This document shows positions 46,181 through 54,485 of a stretch of 64,000 bases of DNA, in pieces. Source of the DNA: Collimonas humicola (lineage in GTDB: Bacteria; Pseudomonadota; Gammaproteobacteria; Burkholderiales; Burkholderiaceae_D); the NCBI RefSeq assembly GCF_018304945.1, contig NZ_JAGQEE010000001.1, positions 1,116,001 to 1,180,000 of the forward strand, read 5' to 3'. The translations under genes and the position numbers were made by a program. How positions within the stretch are numbered: the stretch's first letter is position 1; every line of letters begins with the position of its first letter. Below the pieces are notes generated by a model. That model searched no databases. It had not been told where the DNA came from and saw only the letters and a program-made list of their open reading frames with translations.

Positions 46181-47446
46181 GTGATACAGCAACACACACA
46201 GAAACAAATCGTGGTGATCGGCGGCGGCGTGATGGGAGTCTGCAGCGCCTACTTCCTCGCCGAAGCCGGGCATCAGGTCGCCGTAGTCGAACAACGCAGC
46301 AATGTAGCCGAGCAGTCGACGCTGGGCAATTCCGGCATCTTGTCGGCCGGTTCGGCCCTGCCCTGGTCCGCGCCCGGCATGCGCAAGAAAATCCTGGCAG
46401 GCATGTTCAATCAGGAAGCCGCCAACGTCCTCAACGCCCGTTTCAGCCCTTCCTTGTGGCGCTGGATGCGGCGCTGGATGGCGGAATCCGAGATCCAGCG
46501 CTTCCGCTCCCATACCCACCAGATGCAGCGCCTGGCGTCCTATAGCCAGGATTTGCTCGATCAGATACAGCAGCACTTCCAGCTCGATTTCGAGCAAAGC
46601 CCGGGCATGCTGCGCCTGTTCCGCAGCGAAGCCGAACTGGCGGCACTGCAGCCCACGCGTGAGCTGCTGGGCGAATGCGGAGTTGCCCACCAGTTGCTGG
46701 ACCAGGACGCGGTGCGGGCGCTGGAGCCGGCCCTGGCCGGCGCCGGCAGGCTGGCCGGCGGCCTGCATTTTCCAGATCTCGGTTCCGGCAACTGCACCCT
46801 GTTCACCAAACAGCTGAAAGCCATCCTGCAAGGACTGGGAGTGCAGTTCCATTTCGACAGCACGGTCACCGCCATCGATCCGCAAGGCGCCCGGGTAGGC
46901 CTGCACATAGGCGGCGAAGTCTTGAACGCCGATGCCGTGGTGTGCGCCGCCGGCAGCGCCAGCGCGCAGCTGCTGCGGCCGCTGGGACTGCGCTTGCCGC
47001 TGCACGCGATCAAGACCTATACCGCCACCGCCAGCGTCAAGAACTATGAAGTGGCGCCGCAGATGGCGGTGCTGGACGACAGCTACAAGATCACCATGGC
47101 GCGCATCGGCGCCCGCATGCGCCTGGCCGGGATCGCCGAATTCGGCGCCAAGGACATGGCGTTCGACGACAAGGCCCTGCGCACCTTGCTAAAAGTGGCG
47201 CACGACTGGTTCCCCGACGCCGCCAATTTCAACAGCGCCAGCTTCTGGTGCGGCCACACGCCGATGCTGGCCGACGAAGTGCCCCTGATCGGACCGACCG
47301 GCGCCAGCAATGTGTTCGTCAACATCGCCCACGGCGGTTCCGGCTGGAGCATGGCCCTGGGCGCCGCCAAGGTCCTGGCCGACCAGGTCTCCGGCCGCGT
47401 GCCGGAAGTGGACCTGGACGGCCTGACCGTTGCGCGTTACCGTTAA
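46181..47446 (+). CDS. DadA-like D-amino-acid dehydrogenase, small subunit type
   Basis: A 421-residue FAD-dependent oxidoreductase of the DAO family, oxidising D-amino acids to keto acids at the inner membrane. The dinucleotide-binding motif VVIGGGVMGVCSAYFLAEAGH is at the N-terminus, with STLGNSGILSAGSALPWSAPG after it and IAHGGSGWSMALGAAKVLAD in the C-terminal FAD region. No ATG is available before the FAD motif. GTG 46181, eight bases after GAGAA, is preferred over TTG 46169. No alanine racemase is nearby, so the substrate is uncertain. Confidence 0.85.
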   Translation: MIQQHTQKQIVVIGGGVMGVCSAYFLAEAGHQVAVVEQRSNVAEQSTLGNSGILSAGSALPWSAPGMRKKILAGMFNQEAANVLNARFSPSLWRWMRRWMAESEIQRFRSHTHQMQRLASYSQDLLDQIQQHFQLDFEQSPGMLRLFRSEAELAALQPTRELLGECGVAHQLLDQDAVRALEPALAGAGRLAGGLHFPDLGSGNCTLFTKQLKAILQGLGVQFHFDSTVTAIDPQGARVGLHIGGEVLNADAVVCAAGSASAQLLRPLGLRLPLHAIKTYTATASVKNYEVAPQMAVLDDSYKITMARIGARMRLAGIAEFGAKDMAFDDKALRTLLKVAHDWFPDAANFNSASFWCGHTPMLADEVPLIGPTGASNVFVNIAHGGSGWSMALGAAKVLADQVSGRVPEVDLDGLTVARYR

Positions 47447-47556
47447 AAAACGCCGCGGCGGATGACCGGCTGGGGCAGCCAGGATCAGAGTTTTTTTACG
47501 GCCGGCCGTATCGTCGTAAAATGACTCTGTCCCCACTGAATGGACAAGGTCCCAAA

Positions 47557-49062
47557 ATGAGCGCCATCTACTCCATCGCCGACATCCGGAAAATCGAGCA
47601 GGCCGCCTTGCGCAACCTGCCCTCCTATACCCTGATGCGACGCGCCGGCCAGGCTGCCGCCGAAGCCGCCCTGCGCCTGCTCCCCTGTCCGCCTCACAGC
47701 GCCGCGATCCTGGTGCTGGCCGGTCCCGGCAACAATGGCGGCGACGCCATGGAAGCGGCAGCCGGCCTGGCCGAGGCCGGCGCCGAAGTGCTGGTTTTGC
47801 TGACAGCCCCGCCCTCGCAATTGCCGCCCGATGCCTCCCAGGCGCTGGTCCGCGCCCAGCAGCAAGGCGTGCACCTGATGCCGCCCGAACAGTTTGCCGA
47901 CATTGACGGCGCGCAATGGACGCTGGTCATCGACGGCTTGTTCGGCATCGGCCTCAGCCGCCCGCTCGACGGCGACTGGCGCAGCCTGGTGCAGGCGGTG
48001 AACGCCATGCCCTGCCCGCTGCTGGCGCTGGATGTGCCGAGCGGCCTGGATGCCGATACCGGCGCCGTGCTCGGCGGCGCCAGCGGCATCGCCGTCGCCG
48101 CCAGCCACACCATCACCTTCATCGCCGACAAAGCCGGCCTGCATACCGGCGACGGTCCCGATTATGCCGGCAGCGTCGAACTGGCGACGCTGGAGATTGC
48201 AGAGCAGCACCTGCCTGCGCCGGGCATGTGGCTGAATCACCCGGATCTGTTCAGCGACTACTTGCTGCCGCGCAGGCGCAATTCGCACAAGGGCAGTTTC
48301 GGCAACGTCGCCGTGATCGGCGGCGCCCCCGGCATGGCCGGCGCGCCGATCCTGGCAGCGCGCACCGCCGTCAAATGCGGCGCCGGCCGTGTGTTTGTCG
48401 GCTTTGCGGACAATCCGCCGGCATATGACAGCATGCAGCCGGAACTGATGTGCCGCCACGCCGACGATCTGGATTTTTCCGCCGCCGTGCTGGTGCTCGG
48501 CCCTGGCTTGGGCATGGCCGACAGCGCGCAGGCCTTGCTGACGCGCGCCCTGGATGCGCTCAGCTGGCTGGTGCTGGACGCCGACGCCCTCAATCTGCTG
48601 GCGCGCCAGCCGCAATTGCAGATCCGGGCAGCGCAGCGCCAGCACGCCATGCTGATAACGCCGCATCCGCTGGAAGCCGCGCGCCTGCTCGGCCTCAGCA
48701 CCAGCGAAATCCAGGCCGACCGGGTGACGGCAGCGCGCAAGCTGGCTTGCCGCTTCAATGCGGTCGTAGTGCTGAAGGGCGCCGGCAGCATCATCGCCCG
48801 CGCCGATGGTGCTGTAGTGGTCAACGCCACCGGCAATCCGGCGCTGGCTACCGCCGGCAGCGGCGATGTCTTGTCCGGCATCTGCGGCGCCCTGCTGGCG
48901 CAAGGCTGGCCGCAATGGGAAACGGCGCTGGCGGCAGCCTGGCTGCACGGCCGCGCCGCCGATCAGCTGGTTGCGCAAGGTATAGGGCCGATCGGCCTGA
49001 CCGCCGGCGAGCTGATTCCGGAAGTCCGGCTGTTGCTGAACCAGCTGGTGCAGGACCGCTGA
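47557..49062 (+). CDS. nnr: Bifunctional NAD(P)H-hydrate epimerase/dehydratase Nnr
   Basis: Repairs hydrated NADH and NADPH: the N-terminal epimerase (NnrE, about residues 1-215) interconverts R and S forms, and the C-terminal dehydratase (NnrD) restores the cofactor using ADP. The epimerase half has GPGNNGGDAMEAA and LALDVPSGLDADTG. The dehydratase half has RRRNSHKGSFGNVAVIGG, VLVLGPGLG, ITPHPLEAARLL and ATAGSGDVLSGI. ATG 47557 is preferred because AAGGT lies seven bases before it. The gene stands alone downstream of the DadA-like gene. Confidence 0.93.
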   Translation: MSAIYSIADIRKIEQAALRNLPSYTLMRRAGQAAAEAALRLLPCPPHSAAILVLAGPGNNGGDAMEAAAGLAEAGAEVLVLLTAPPSQLPPDASQALVRAQQQGVHLMPPEQFADIDGAQWTLVIDGLFGIGLSRPLDGDWRSLVQAVNAMPCPLLALDVPSGLDADTGAVLGGASGIAVAASHTITFIADKAGLHTGDGPDYAGSVELATLEIAEQHLPAPGMWLNHPDLFSDYLLPRRRNSHKGSFGNVAVIGGAPGMAGAPILAARTAVKCGAGRVFVGFADNPPAYDSMQPELMCRHADDLDFSAAVLVLGPGLGMADSAQALLTRALDALSWLVLDADALNLLARQPQLQIRAAQRQHAMLITPHPLEAARLLGLSTSEIQADRVTAARKLACRFNAVVVLKGAGSIIARADGAVVVNATGNPALATAGSGDVLSGICGALLAQGWPQWETALAAAWLHGRAADQLVAQGIGPIGLTAGELIPEVRLLLNQLVQDR

Positions 49063-49072
49063 CAGCCAGGCG

Positions 49073-49393
49073 TTATTGCGATTTTTTGCTCCGGCGGACT
49101 GCGCCGAAATGGCGTGACAGGTAGAGCCCCAGGATCACGAAGCCGGCCAAGAACATGGCCGATCCAAGGTTGAAGCCAACCGTTAGCGGATAAGCCGCAT
49201 GCAAAAGAGCGCCGGCCACGAGATTGGCCAACCCCCACAGGAAATTCACGGTCGGCGACGAATCGCCCACTCCGCGCGGCTTGGCGAACGGCGTAGGAAA
49301 AAGCTCGCCGCGCAAACCGCAGGACAAATGCGGGATGCAATTGCACAGAAACGCGCCGGCGAAAAAAGTCGCCACGTATTGCAGAAAATTCAT
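49073..49393 (-). CDS. Small membrane protein of unknown function
   Basis: A 106-residue protein with an N-terminal hydrophobic stretch (FLQYVATFFAGAFLCNCIPHL), a second pair of segments (FLWGLANLVAGALLHAA and FNLGSAMFLAGFVILGLYL) and a basic C-terminus RRSKKSQ facing the cytoplasm. The loop FPTPFAKPRGVGDSSPT is hydrophilic. No family is recognised with confidence. It is on the opposite strand to nnr and ends 11 bases away. Confidence 0.7.
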   Translation of the reverse strand: MNFLQYVATFFAGAFLCNCIPHLSCGLRGELFPTPFAKPRGVGDSSPTVNFLWGLANLVAGALLHAAYPLTVGFNLGSAMFLAGFVILGLYLSRHFGAVRRSKKSQ

Positions 49394-49442
49394 ATCGATC
49401 CGGAGTTAAATTAACAGAGCATTTGCAACGCGGCTGGCTTTG

Positions 49443-50009
49443 TTAGCGCCCCCAAGGCACCACCGCCACTCCCATCAGCTGGCGATGGAAAGTCATCACC
49501 AGCAGCGCCAGCAGCAGTCCCGACACCACCGCGATCACATCGTACTTCAGCGCCGGCTCAAACGGTTTGTAGCTGTCGCGCCTGAGCACCGAAATCAAAT
49601 CGATCACGACAAAAGCCAGGAACGCGGAAAACAGAATGGTCGCTTTTTCGTGGCCGTTGGCCAGCAGATGCACCAGCGCCCAGATGCCTACCCCCAGCAG
49701 CATGGGATGCTTGACCCAGGCGCGGATGTGGCCTTTCATGTTCGCCGCCGCCAGCAGGATGAAACTGATCGCCATGGCCAGCGGAGCGCCATGCCTCGCG
49801 CCAACGAACGAGTTGAAAAAACGTGGTTCGGCCGGCGCCTTGGCGTAGCCGACGATGATCAGGATCAGCCCAAGCGCAGCCAGGATGGCGAACATGGCTT
49901 TGTAGCGGTTTTCACCCAGCGATTGCTGCAGGCCGGCTTTCAGAGGCGGTAAGGTGGGAATCAGGTGGAGGCCGATGAAGAGCAGCAGGCCGAGAATTAA
50001 AATTTCCAA
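49443..50009 (-). CDS. NnrU family membrane protein
   Basis: A 188-residue NnrU-type protein with about five hydrophobic segments. The N-terminus ILGLLLFIGLHLIPTLPPLK and AILAALGLILIIVGYAKAP are characteristic, as is GHIRAWVKHPMLLGVGIWALVHLLANG. NnrU was first linked to nitric/nitrous oxide reduction, and its close relatives act in carotenoid isomerisation. No nitrite or NO reductase gene is beside it. The start is TTG 50009, fixed by AAGGAG six bases upstream. The hmp/nsrR module is about 2.5 kb away. Confidence 0.88.
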   Translation of the reverse strand: MEILILGLLLFIGLHLIPTLPPLKAGLQQSLGENRYKAMFAILAALGLILIIVGYAKAPAEPRFFNSFVGARHGAPLAMAISFILLAAANMKGHIRAWVKHPMLLGVGIWALVHLLANGHEKATILFSAFLAFVVIDLISVLRRDSYKPFEPALKYDVIAVVSGLLLALLVMTFHRQLMGVAVVPWGR

Positions 50010-50054
50010 ATCACTCTCCTTGAAGACAAGCTATCGACGGGAGCTGCAATGAAA

Positions 50055-50086
50055 AATCCCTCCCCGCGTCGCCGCCGGGAGGGATT
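50055..50086 (-). terminator. Intrinsic terminator of the S46 peptidase gene
   Basis: Perfect 10-bp stem AATCCCTCCC/GGGAGGGATT with a 12-base loop. On the minus strand it is followed by a T run. It is 24 bases past the peptidase stop. Confidence 0.88.
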
Positions 50087-50109
50087 CATTATATGAGAAA
50101 TGTGCTTTT

Positions 50110-52167
50110 TTAGTGGGCCAGGATTTCCTTGGCCAGCTCGCCGCCGCCATAGACCTTTTCCAGGGTTTCCAGGATCGCTCCGCTATGCACCGCCACCGAG
50201 CGGTTGTAGCGCGGGTCGTACCAGAAGGCGCCGCCCAGCGAGTGGATATTGCCGTCGAAAATCAGGCCGACGATTTCGCCGTTGCGATTGATCATCGGGC
50301 TGCCGGAATTGCCGCCGATGATGTCGTTGGTGGTCGCCAGGTTATAGCGTTGCGCCAGGTTCAGCTTGCTCTTGGCGGCATGCCAGGAATCCGGCAAGGC
50401 GAACGGATCGGCGCCGGTATCGCGGGCAAAGGCGCCGCCGATGGTGGTGAACGGCGGAATCTGCTTGTCGCCTTCTTTCCAGCCCTTCACTTCACCGTAC
50501 GACAAGCGCAGGGTAAAAGTCGCATCCGGATAGACGCTGGTGCCTTGCTGGGCAAAACGGGCCTGGGCGATCAGTTCCGAATTCTTTTGCTGAACCGATT
50601 CCACTTCCTTTTCATAACGGCTGCGGATCGCGCGCGCGGCCGGGTCCAGCGCCAGCTCCATCTTGATGAACGGATCGTCGGATTTCAGGATCGCTTCCTT
50701 GCCGCCCTGCCACAAGGCCTTGCGCACGGCCGGGTCGCCCAGCCGGGTGTTGTCGATCAAGGCAGCGCTGAGCTGATCCGGCGATTGCTTGCCCAGCACC
50801 TGCTTGACGAAAGCGTCGTCGGTACCAAGGATTTCACGCATCTTGGTGAAGGAAAGTCCGAGCGTCACTTTTTCGAAATCAGGATAAACCGGGGCCGTGG
50901 AAAACAGTTCCTGCTCTACTTCCGGCAGCTTGGCGTCGGCATATTCCGGCAGCCGTTCGCCGTTCGGCTTGGCGCGTTCTTCCGCGCCGCGCACCAGGTC
51001 GCGCGCGTAGCTGAAGTATTTGCTGCTGAAGCCGCGGCCGCCTTCGATCATGCCGTAAGGCGCTTCGATCTGGCGATAGGCTTGCTGGGACGCGGTAATC
51101 GCATCCCAGGCGCCGCCAACCTTGGCTTGCAGCGCCGGCGTCTGCGCCACGAATGTACGCAAGGCGGTTTCATCGTCCTGCTTCTGCTGCATCAGCACCG
51201 GGTCTTGCAAGGCGCTCAGGCGGCCGCGCAGGGCCTTATAGCCGTTTTCCACGCCGAACAGCATCTGTCCTGCATTGCGCGCTGCTTCCGGGCTGCTCTT
51301 GCTGTACTGTTCCAGCACGCCGCGCAATTCGGACAAGCGGATCAGCGCGTTGACCAGGGTCAGGTCGCGCATGGTGGTCAGTTGCGAGACGGTCAGCTGG
51401 CGCTGGGTCGAACCCGGCTGGCCGGTGACGAACACCATTTCGCCCTCTTGCGCACCGTCTTTGCTGAACGGGAAATAGTTCTCGATCTTGGCGGGCTTGC
51501 CGTCTTCATAGGCGCGCAGCAAAGTGATGTCGAGGTCGTAGCGCGGGAAATTGAAGTTGTCCGGGTCGCCGCCGAAGAACGCGGCAGCCTTTTCCGGCGC
51601 CCACACCAGGCGCGTGTCCTGGAAGCGGTGGTATTTATACACCTGGTACTGGCCGCCGTGATACAGGTCGACGACGTCGCAACGGACGGTTTCCTTGTCG
51701 CTGCCGACGCAGGCCGATGTCAGCCTGGCCTTGACGGCATTCTGCGCGTTCTTGAAGGCGGCGCCGTCCAGCCCCGCGGTGGCTTTCTTGACCTCGCTGG
51801 TGACGTCGGTGATCTGCTCCAGACGGTTCAGTTCGATTTCCGGGCAGCTCAGTTCCTGCTCGCGGTTCTTGGCCAGGAAGCCGTCCTTGATCAGGTTCTT
51901 TTTAGCCGTCGACATCTGATCCAGGCATTCAGATGCGCAGTGATGATTGGTCATCACCAGCCCGTCTTTCGAAACAAAGGATGCCGAACAGCCGCCGGCA
52001 ATCCGTGCCGACCCCAGCATGGTGCGCTTGATCCACGCGTCGCTCGGGGTGAATCCGTACTCGGCCTGCATCTTCGCCTTCGGCAAATTGTCCAAGGTCC
52101 ACATCCCCTCCGCCGCCATGCTCATGCCTGGCACCAGCAGTACCGCAAAAAACCAATGAATTCGCAT
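50110..52167 (-). CDS. S46 family dipeptidyl peptidase (DPP7-like)
   Basis: A 685-residue periplasmic serine exopeptidase removing N-terminal dipeptides. A signal peptide of about 19 residues ends at SMAA. The N-terminal trypsin-like half has SARIAGGCSASFVS and TNHHCASEC with the catalytic His (75/76). The nucleophile Ser is in GGNSGSP (Ser 621). Eighteen residues later is FDGN, with Gly 639 at the position that is Arg in DPP11 (acidic P1) and Gly in DPP7 (hydrophobic P1). So a DPP7-like preference for hydrophobic P1 is likely. AGGAAG lies six bases before the ATG. Confidence 0.92.
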   Translation of the reverse strand: MRIHWFFAVLLVPGMSMAAEGMWTLDNLPKAKMQAEYGFTPSDAWIKRTMLGSARIAGGCSASFVSKDGLVMTNHHCASECLDQMSTAKKNLIKDGFLAKNREQELSCPEIELNRLEQITDVTSEVKKATAGLDGAAFKNAQNAVKARLTSACVGSDKETVRCDVVDLYHGGQYQVYKYHRFQDTRLVWAPEKAAAFFGGDPDNFNFPRYDLDITLLRAYEDGKPAKIENYFPFSKDGAQEGEMVFVTGQPGSTQRQLTVSQLTTMRDLTLVNALIRLSELRGVLEQYSKSSPEAARNAGQMLFGVENGYKALRGRLSALQDPVLMQQKQDDETALRTFVAQTPALQAKVGGAWDAITASQQAYRQIEAPYGMIEGGRGFSSKYFSYARDLVRGAEERAKPNGERLPEYADAKLPEVEQELFSTAPVYPDFEKVTLGLSFTKMREILGTDDAFVKQVLGKQSPDQLSAALIDNTRLGDPAVRKALWQGGKEAILKSDDPFIKMELALDPAARAIRSRYEKEVESVQQKNSELIAQARFAQQGTSVYPDATFTLRLSYGEVKGWKEGDKQIPPFTTIGGAFARDTGADPFALPDSWHAAKSKLNLAQRYNLATTNDIIGGNSGSPMINRNGEIVGLIFDGNIHSLGGAFWYDPRYNRSVAVHSGAILETLEKVYGGGELAKEILAH

Positions 52168-52323
52168 CGTCTTCCTAACATTAAATAATTTTTAGGAGTG
52201 AGACATTACCACACAGAAATGAGAATCGTCACCCGGAATGCAGGTCAGATTCAGCGGCGGCTATTTGACATTCATCCGGCTGTATTTGCGCTCTTGTTTG
52301 ACAATCGGGAGCACGATTTGCAG

Positions 52324-52362
52324 CGGCTGAAACGGCTGGAAAATGCATGGCCGTTTCAGCCG
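52324..52362 (-). other. Hairpin downstream of hmp
   Basis: CGGCTGAAACGG (52324-52335) and CCGTTTCAGCCG (52351-52362) form a perfect 12-bp stem with a 15-base loop, 24 bases beyond the hmp stop. No T run follows on the minus strand, so it is either a weak terminator or a 3' protecting structure. The rest of 52168-52323 contains only the S46 peptidase leader; no gene is seen. Confidence 0.6.
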
Positions 52363-52386
52363 TCGGCGGCCTCGCTTGCCTATCGC

Positions 52387-53595
52387 CTATTGCAGGTGTT
52401 CGAGCAAGGAAGGACCAAAGACTTCTTGCTGGATCTGCCGTTCCGGCACGCCGCGCGCCAGCAAGGCATTGCGCTGGGCGCGCATGAACGGCGCCGGGCC
52501 GCACAGGAAATACGCGGCGTTCTGCGGCAGCAGCGCATCGGGCACGGCCGCCAGCTGCAGGTAGCCTTGCTGCTGGTAATCCTGCGGCACGCAATCATTC
52601 GCCGCCGGCCTTTCGTAAGCCACATAAGACTGCATCCGGCTGTGCCGCAGCAGCAGGCCGTCCAATTCGCGCTTGAGCGGATGATGCCGGCCATCGAGCG
52701 TGGCATACAGGAAGTTGACCGGCCGCTGCGGGCTCAATTGCAGGCTGCTGTGCAGCATGCTCATCATCGGCGTGACGCCGACGCCGGCGCTGATCAGCAC
52801 CAGCGGCGTATCCATGTCATCCGGCGCCAGCACGAAATCGCCGCAGGGCGGGCTGACCCACAGCACGTCGCCTTCCTGGAACTGGTCGTGCAGCAGGTTC
52901 GACACCAGCCCGGCCGGACTGCCCTCCTCGCGCTTGACGCTGATGCGCCAGTAGCCGCTGTCCGGCGCGCCGGACAGGCTGTATTGGCGCAGCTGGCGCA
53001 AGGACAGTTCGGCCACATTGACGGCCACGCTGATGTACTGGCCCGGCTGGAACGGCGGCAGTTCGGCGCCGTCGCTGGCCTGCAGATAGAAGGAACTGAC
53101 GGTATCGCTTTCCTTCTGTTTGCGGACTATCCTGACCGCGCGATATTCGCCCGGCTCGACGCCATGCGCCTGGTACAGCTTGCGCTCTTCCGCGATCAGG
53201 GTATCGGCCAGCAAGCCATAGGCTTCAGCCCAGGCGACCAGCAATTCCGGCGTGGCTGCGGCGCCGAGGATTTCGGCGATGGCGTCCAGGAGATGCTTGC
53301 CGACGATCGGATAGTGCTCGGCGCGGATTCCCAGGCTGACGTGCTTTTGCACGATGCGGCTGATGACCGGCGCCAGCGCGGCGGGATTATCGATGTTGGC
53401 GGCATAGGCGAAGATGGCCGAGGCCAGCGCCTGTTGCTGGGCGCCGGATTCCTGGTTCGGCATGTTGAAGATGTTCTTCAGTTCGGGATGCGCGGCAAAC
53501 AGGCGCTGGTAGAAGCAGCGGGTAATGGTGACGCCATGCTCGCGCAGGACGGGAACGGAAGCGGCGATGTAGGGACGGGAAGCGGCTGAAAGCAT
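52387..53595 (-). CDS. hmp: Flavohaemoglobin Hmp (nitric oxide dioxygenase)
   Basis: Detoxifies NO to nitrate with O2 and NAD(P)H. The 402-residue protein has an N-terminal globin domain with Tyr 29 (B10), Gln 53 (E7) and proximal His 85 in VQKHVSLG, matching the E. coli numbering. The FAD domain has LRQYSLSGAPDSGYWRISVKRE, and the NAD domain has LVLISAGVGVTPMMSML and YFLCGPAPFM. The start is ATG 53595 with AGGAGT upstream. An NsrR-like operator lies 13 bases before the start codon and nsrR is directly upstream on the same strand with its own terminator. Confidence 0.97.
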   Translation of the reverse strand: MLSAASRPYIAASVPVLREHGVTITRCFYQRLFAAHPELKNIFNMPNQESGAQQQALASAIFAYAANIDNPAALAPVISRIVQKHVSLGIRAEHYPIVGKHLLDAIAEILGAAATPELLVAWAEAYGLLADTLIAEERKLYQAHGVEPGEYRAVRIVRKQKESDTVSSFYLQASDGAELPPFQPGQYISVAVNVAELSLRQLRQYSLSGAPDSGYWRISVKREEGSPAGLVSNLLHDQFQEGDVLWVSPPCGDFVLAPDDMDTPLVLISAGVGVTPMMSMLHSSLQLSPQRPVNFLYATLDGRHHPLKRELDGLLLRHSRMQSYVAYERPAANDCVPQDYQQQGYLQLAAVPDALLPQNAAYFLCGPAPFMRAQRNALLARGVPERQIQQEVFGPSLLEHLQ

Positions 53596-53607
53596 ATCAA
53601 ACTCCTA

Positions 53608-53630
53608 TTGTGACATTTTAAATACTACAA
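53608..53630 (-). promoter_or_regulatory. NsrR-like operator of hmp
   Basis: A 23-base imperfect inverted repeat with TTGT and ACAA at its ends and ATTTTAAAT at its centre. It has the same length and the same ends and TTGTnnCATTT half as the site in front of nsrR. It overlaps the expected hmp promoter. Confidence 0.7.
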
Positions 53631-53637
53631 TTAGATT

Positions 53638-53682
53638 AAAAAAACGCGCCGCCATATCGGCCCGGGAAGGAACGGGCGGCGC
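53638..53682 (-). terminator. Intrinsic terminator of nsrR
   Basis: 8-bp stem GCGCCGCC/GGCGGCGC (53646-53653 with 53675-53682) with a T run of seven on the minus strand. It separates nsrR from hmp, so the two are independent transcription units. Confidence 0.82.
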
Positions 53683-53699
53683 TCCTGCAATCGATGAAA

Positions 53700-54146
53700 T
53701 CAGTGTACGGCCATGGGCTGGAACTGCATGCGCGCAATCACCGTCGAGGTCGGCGGCATCACCAGTTCGGCCAGGTTATGCCGGTTCATGCCGGCATAGA
53801 ATTCGCGCTGGCCGATATCCAGCACCCGCTTCAAGTGGCAGCTGCCGCGCAATGCGCATGGCGGCTCATCGCAATCCACCAGCCCCTTGTGCCCTTCCAG
53901 CGCGCTCAGGATGTCGCCCAGCAGCAAGCCGGCCGGCGCCTGCGCCATCCGCAGGCCGCCATTGCGGCCCGGCGTGGCGCTGATCCAGCCCAGCTTGACC
54001 AGGCGGTTGACCACCTTGTTCAGATGATTCTTGGGGATATCGAAGTGACTCGCCAGTTCGCCTACCGTAATCACGCCCTGCTCCGGGGTGGCGGCCAGAT
54101 ACATCAAAACGCGCAAGCCGAAATCTGTAAATTTGGTGAATTGCAT
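53700..54146 (-). CDS. nsrR: Rrf2-family NO-sensing repressor NsrR
   Basis: A 148-residue [Fe-S] repressor that releases DNA when NO attacks the cluster. The winged helix TKFTDFGLRVLMYLA and ASHFDIPKNHLNKVVNRLVKLG is standard. Three cluster Cys are spaced C92-x4-C97-x5-C103, the NsrR pattern. The start is ATG 54146 (MQFTKF); upstream in-frame sequence is unconserved. A matching 23-base operator lies 55 bases upstream, and hmp is downstream as its target. Confidence 0.95.
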   Translation of the reverse strand: MQFTKFTDFGLRVLMYLAATPEQGVITVGELASHFDIPKNHLNKVVNRLVKLGWISATPGRNGGLRMAQAPAGLLLGDILSALEGHKGLVDCDEPPCALRGSCHLKRVLDIGQREFYAGMNRHNLAELVMPPTSTVIARMQFQPMAVH

Positions 54147-54201
54147 GACTTTGCTTCCTGCCGAGAGCGGAACATGGGTCCGGGATGTCCTCATCATACA
54201 A

Positions 54202-54224
54202 TTGTTGCATTTAAAAAGCAACAA
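54202..54224 (-). promoter_or_regulatory. NsrR-like operator of nsrR
   Basis: A 23-base inverted repeat with perfect 7-base arms TTGTTGC and GCAACAA around ATTTAAAAA. It contains TGCATTT as in the E. coli NsrR consensus. It lies 55-78 bases before nsrR and is a probable autoregulatory site. Confidence 0.75.
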
Positions 54225-54341
54225 TAAGCCGATTTAACAATCCTTCCTGAATGACATTTGCTGATCGAGAGCGCGCTACTGGCAAACGCAAAGGATCTTT
54301 GCATGTTCAACAAAATACAAAATGCATCTACAAAATGTAAC

Positions 54342-54448
54342 TTGACGCCGCTTCCCTATGAAGCCAATAATGGCCCAATAAAATATTTCCATAAGGAAAG
54401 CATTATTGGGGAAGTGCGGCATAAACAAATGTCCAGGCGTTTACCTGG
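54342..54448 (+). promoter_or_regulatory. Promoter and structured leader of fimbrial operon B
   Basis: The gap 54147-54485 (339 bases) holds the nsrR operator and this leader. TTGACG (54342-54347) and AATAAT (54366-54371), 18 bases apart, fit a sigma-70 promoter. An inverted repeat CCAATAATG (54364-54372) and CATTATTGG (54401-54409) encloses a hairpin TTTCC/GGAAA with loop ATAA (54386-54399). Another hairpin CCAGG/CCTGG lies at 54433-54448. Bases 54381-54398 are the inverse of the operon A leader element. Confidence 0.5.
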
Positions 54449-54485
54449 GATTCCACAACGAAAAATGTCAATCGGGAGATTTGTC

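Noticed and set aside
50113-52188. Open frame of 691 codons opposite the S46 peptidase
   Set aside because: Antisense shadow with an Arg/Gln/Ala/Val-rich translation and no domain.
52198-53589. Open frame of 463 codons opposite hmp
   Set aside because: Shadow of hmp on the other strand; no ribosome site and no family match.
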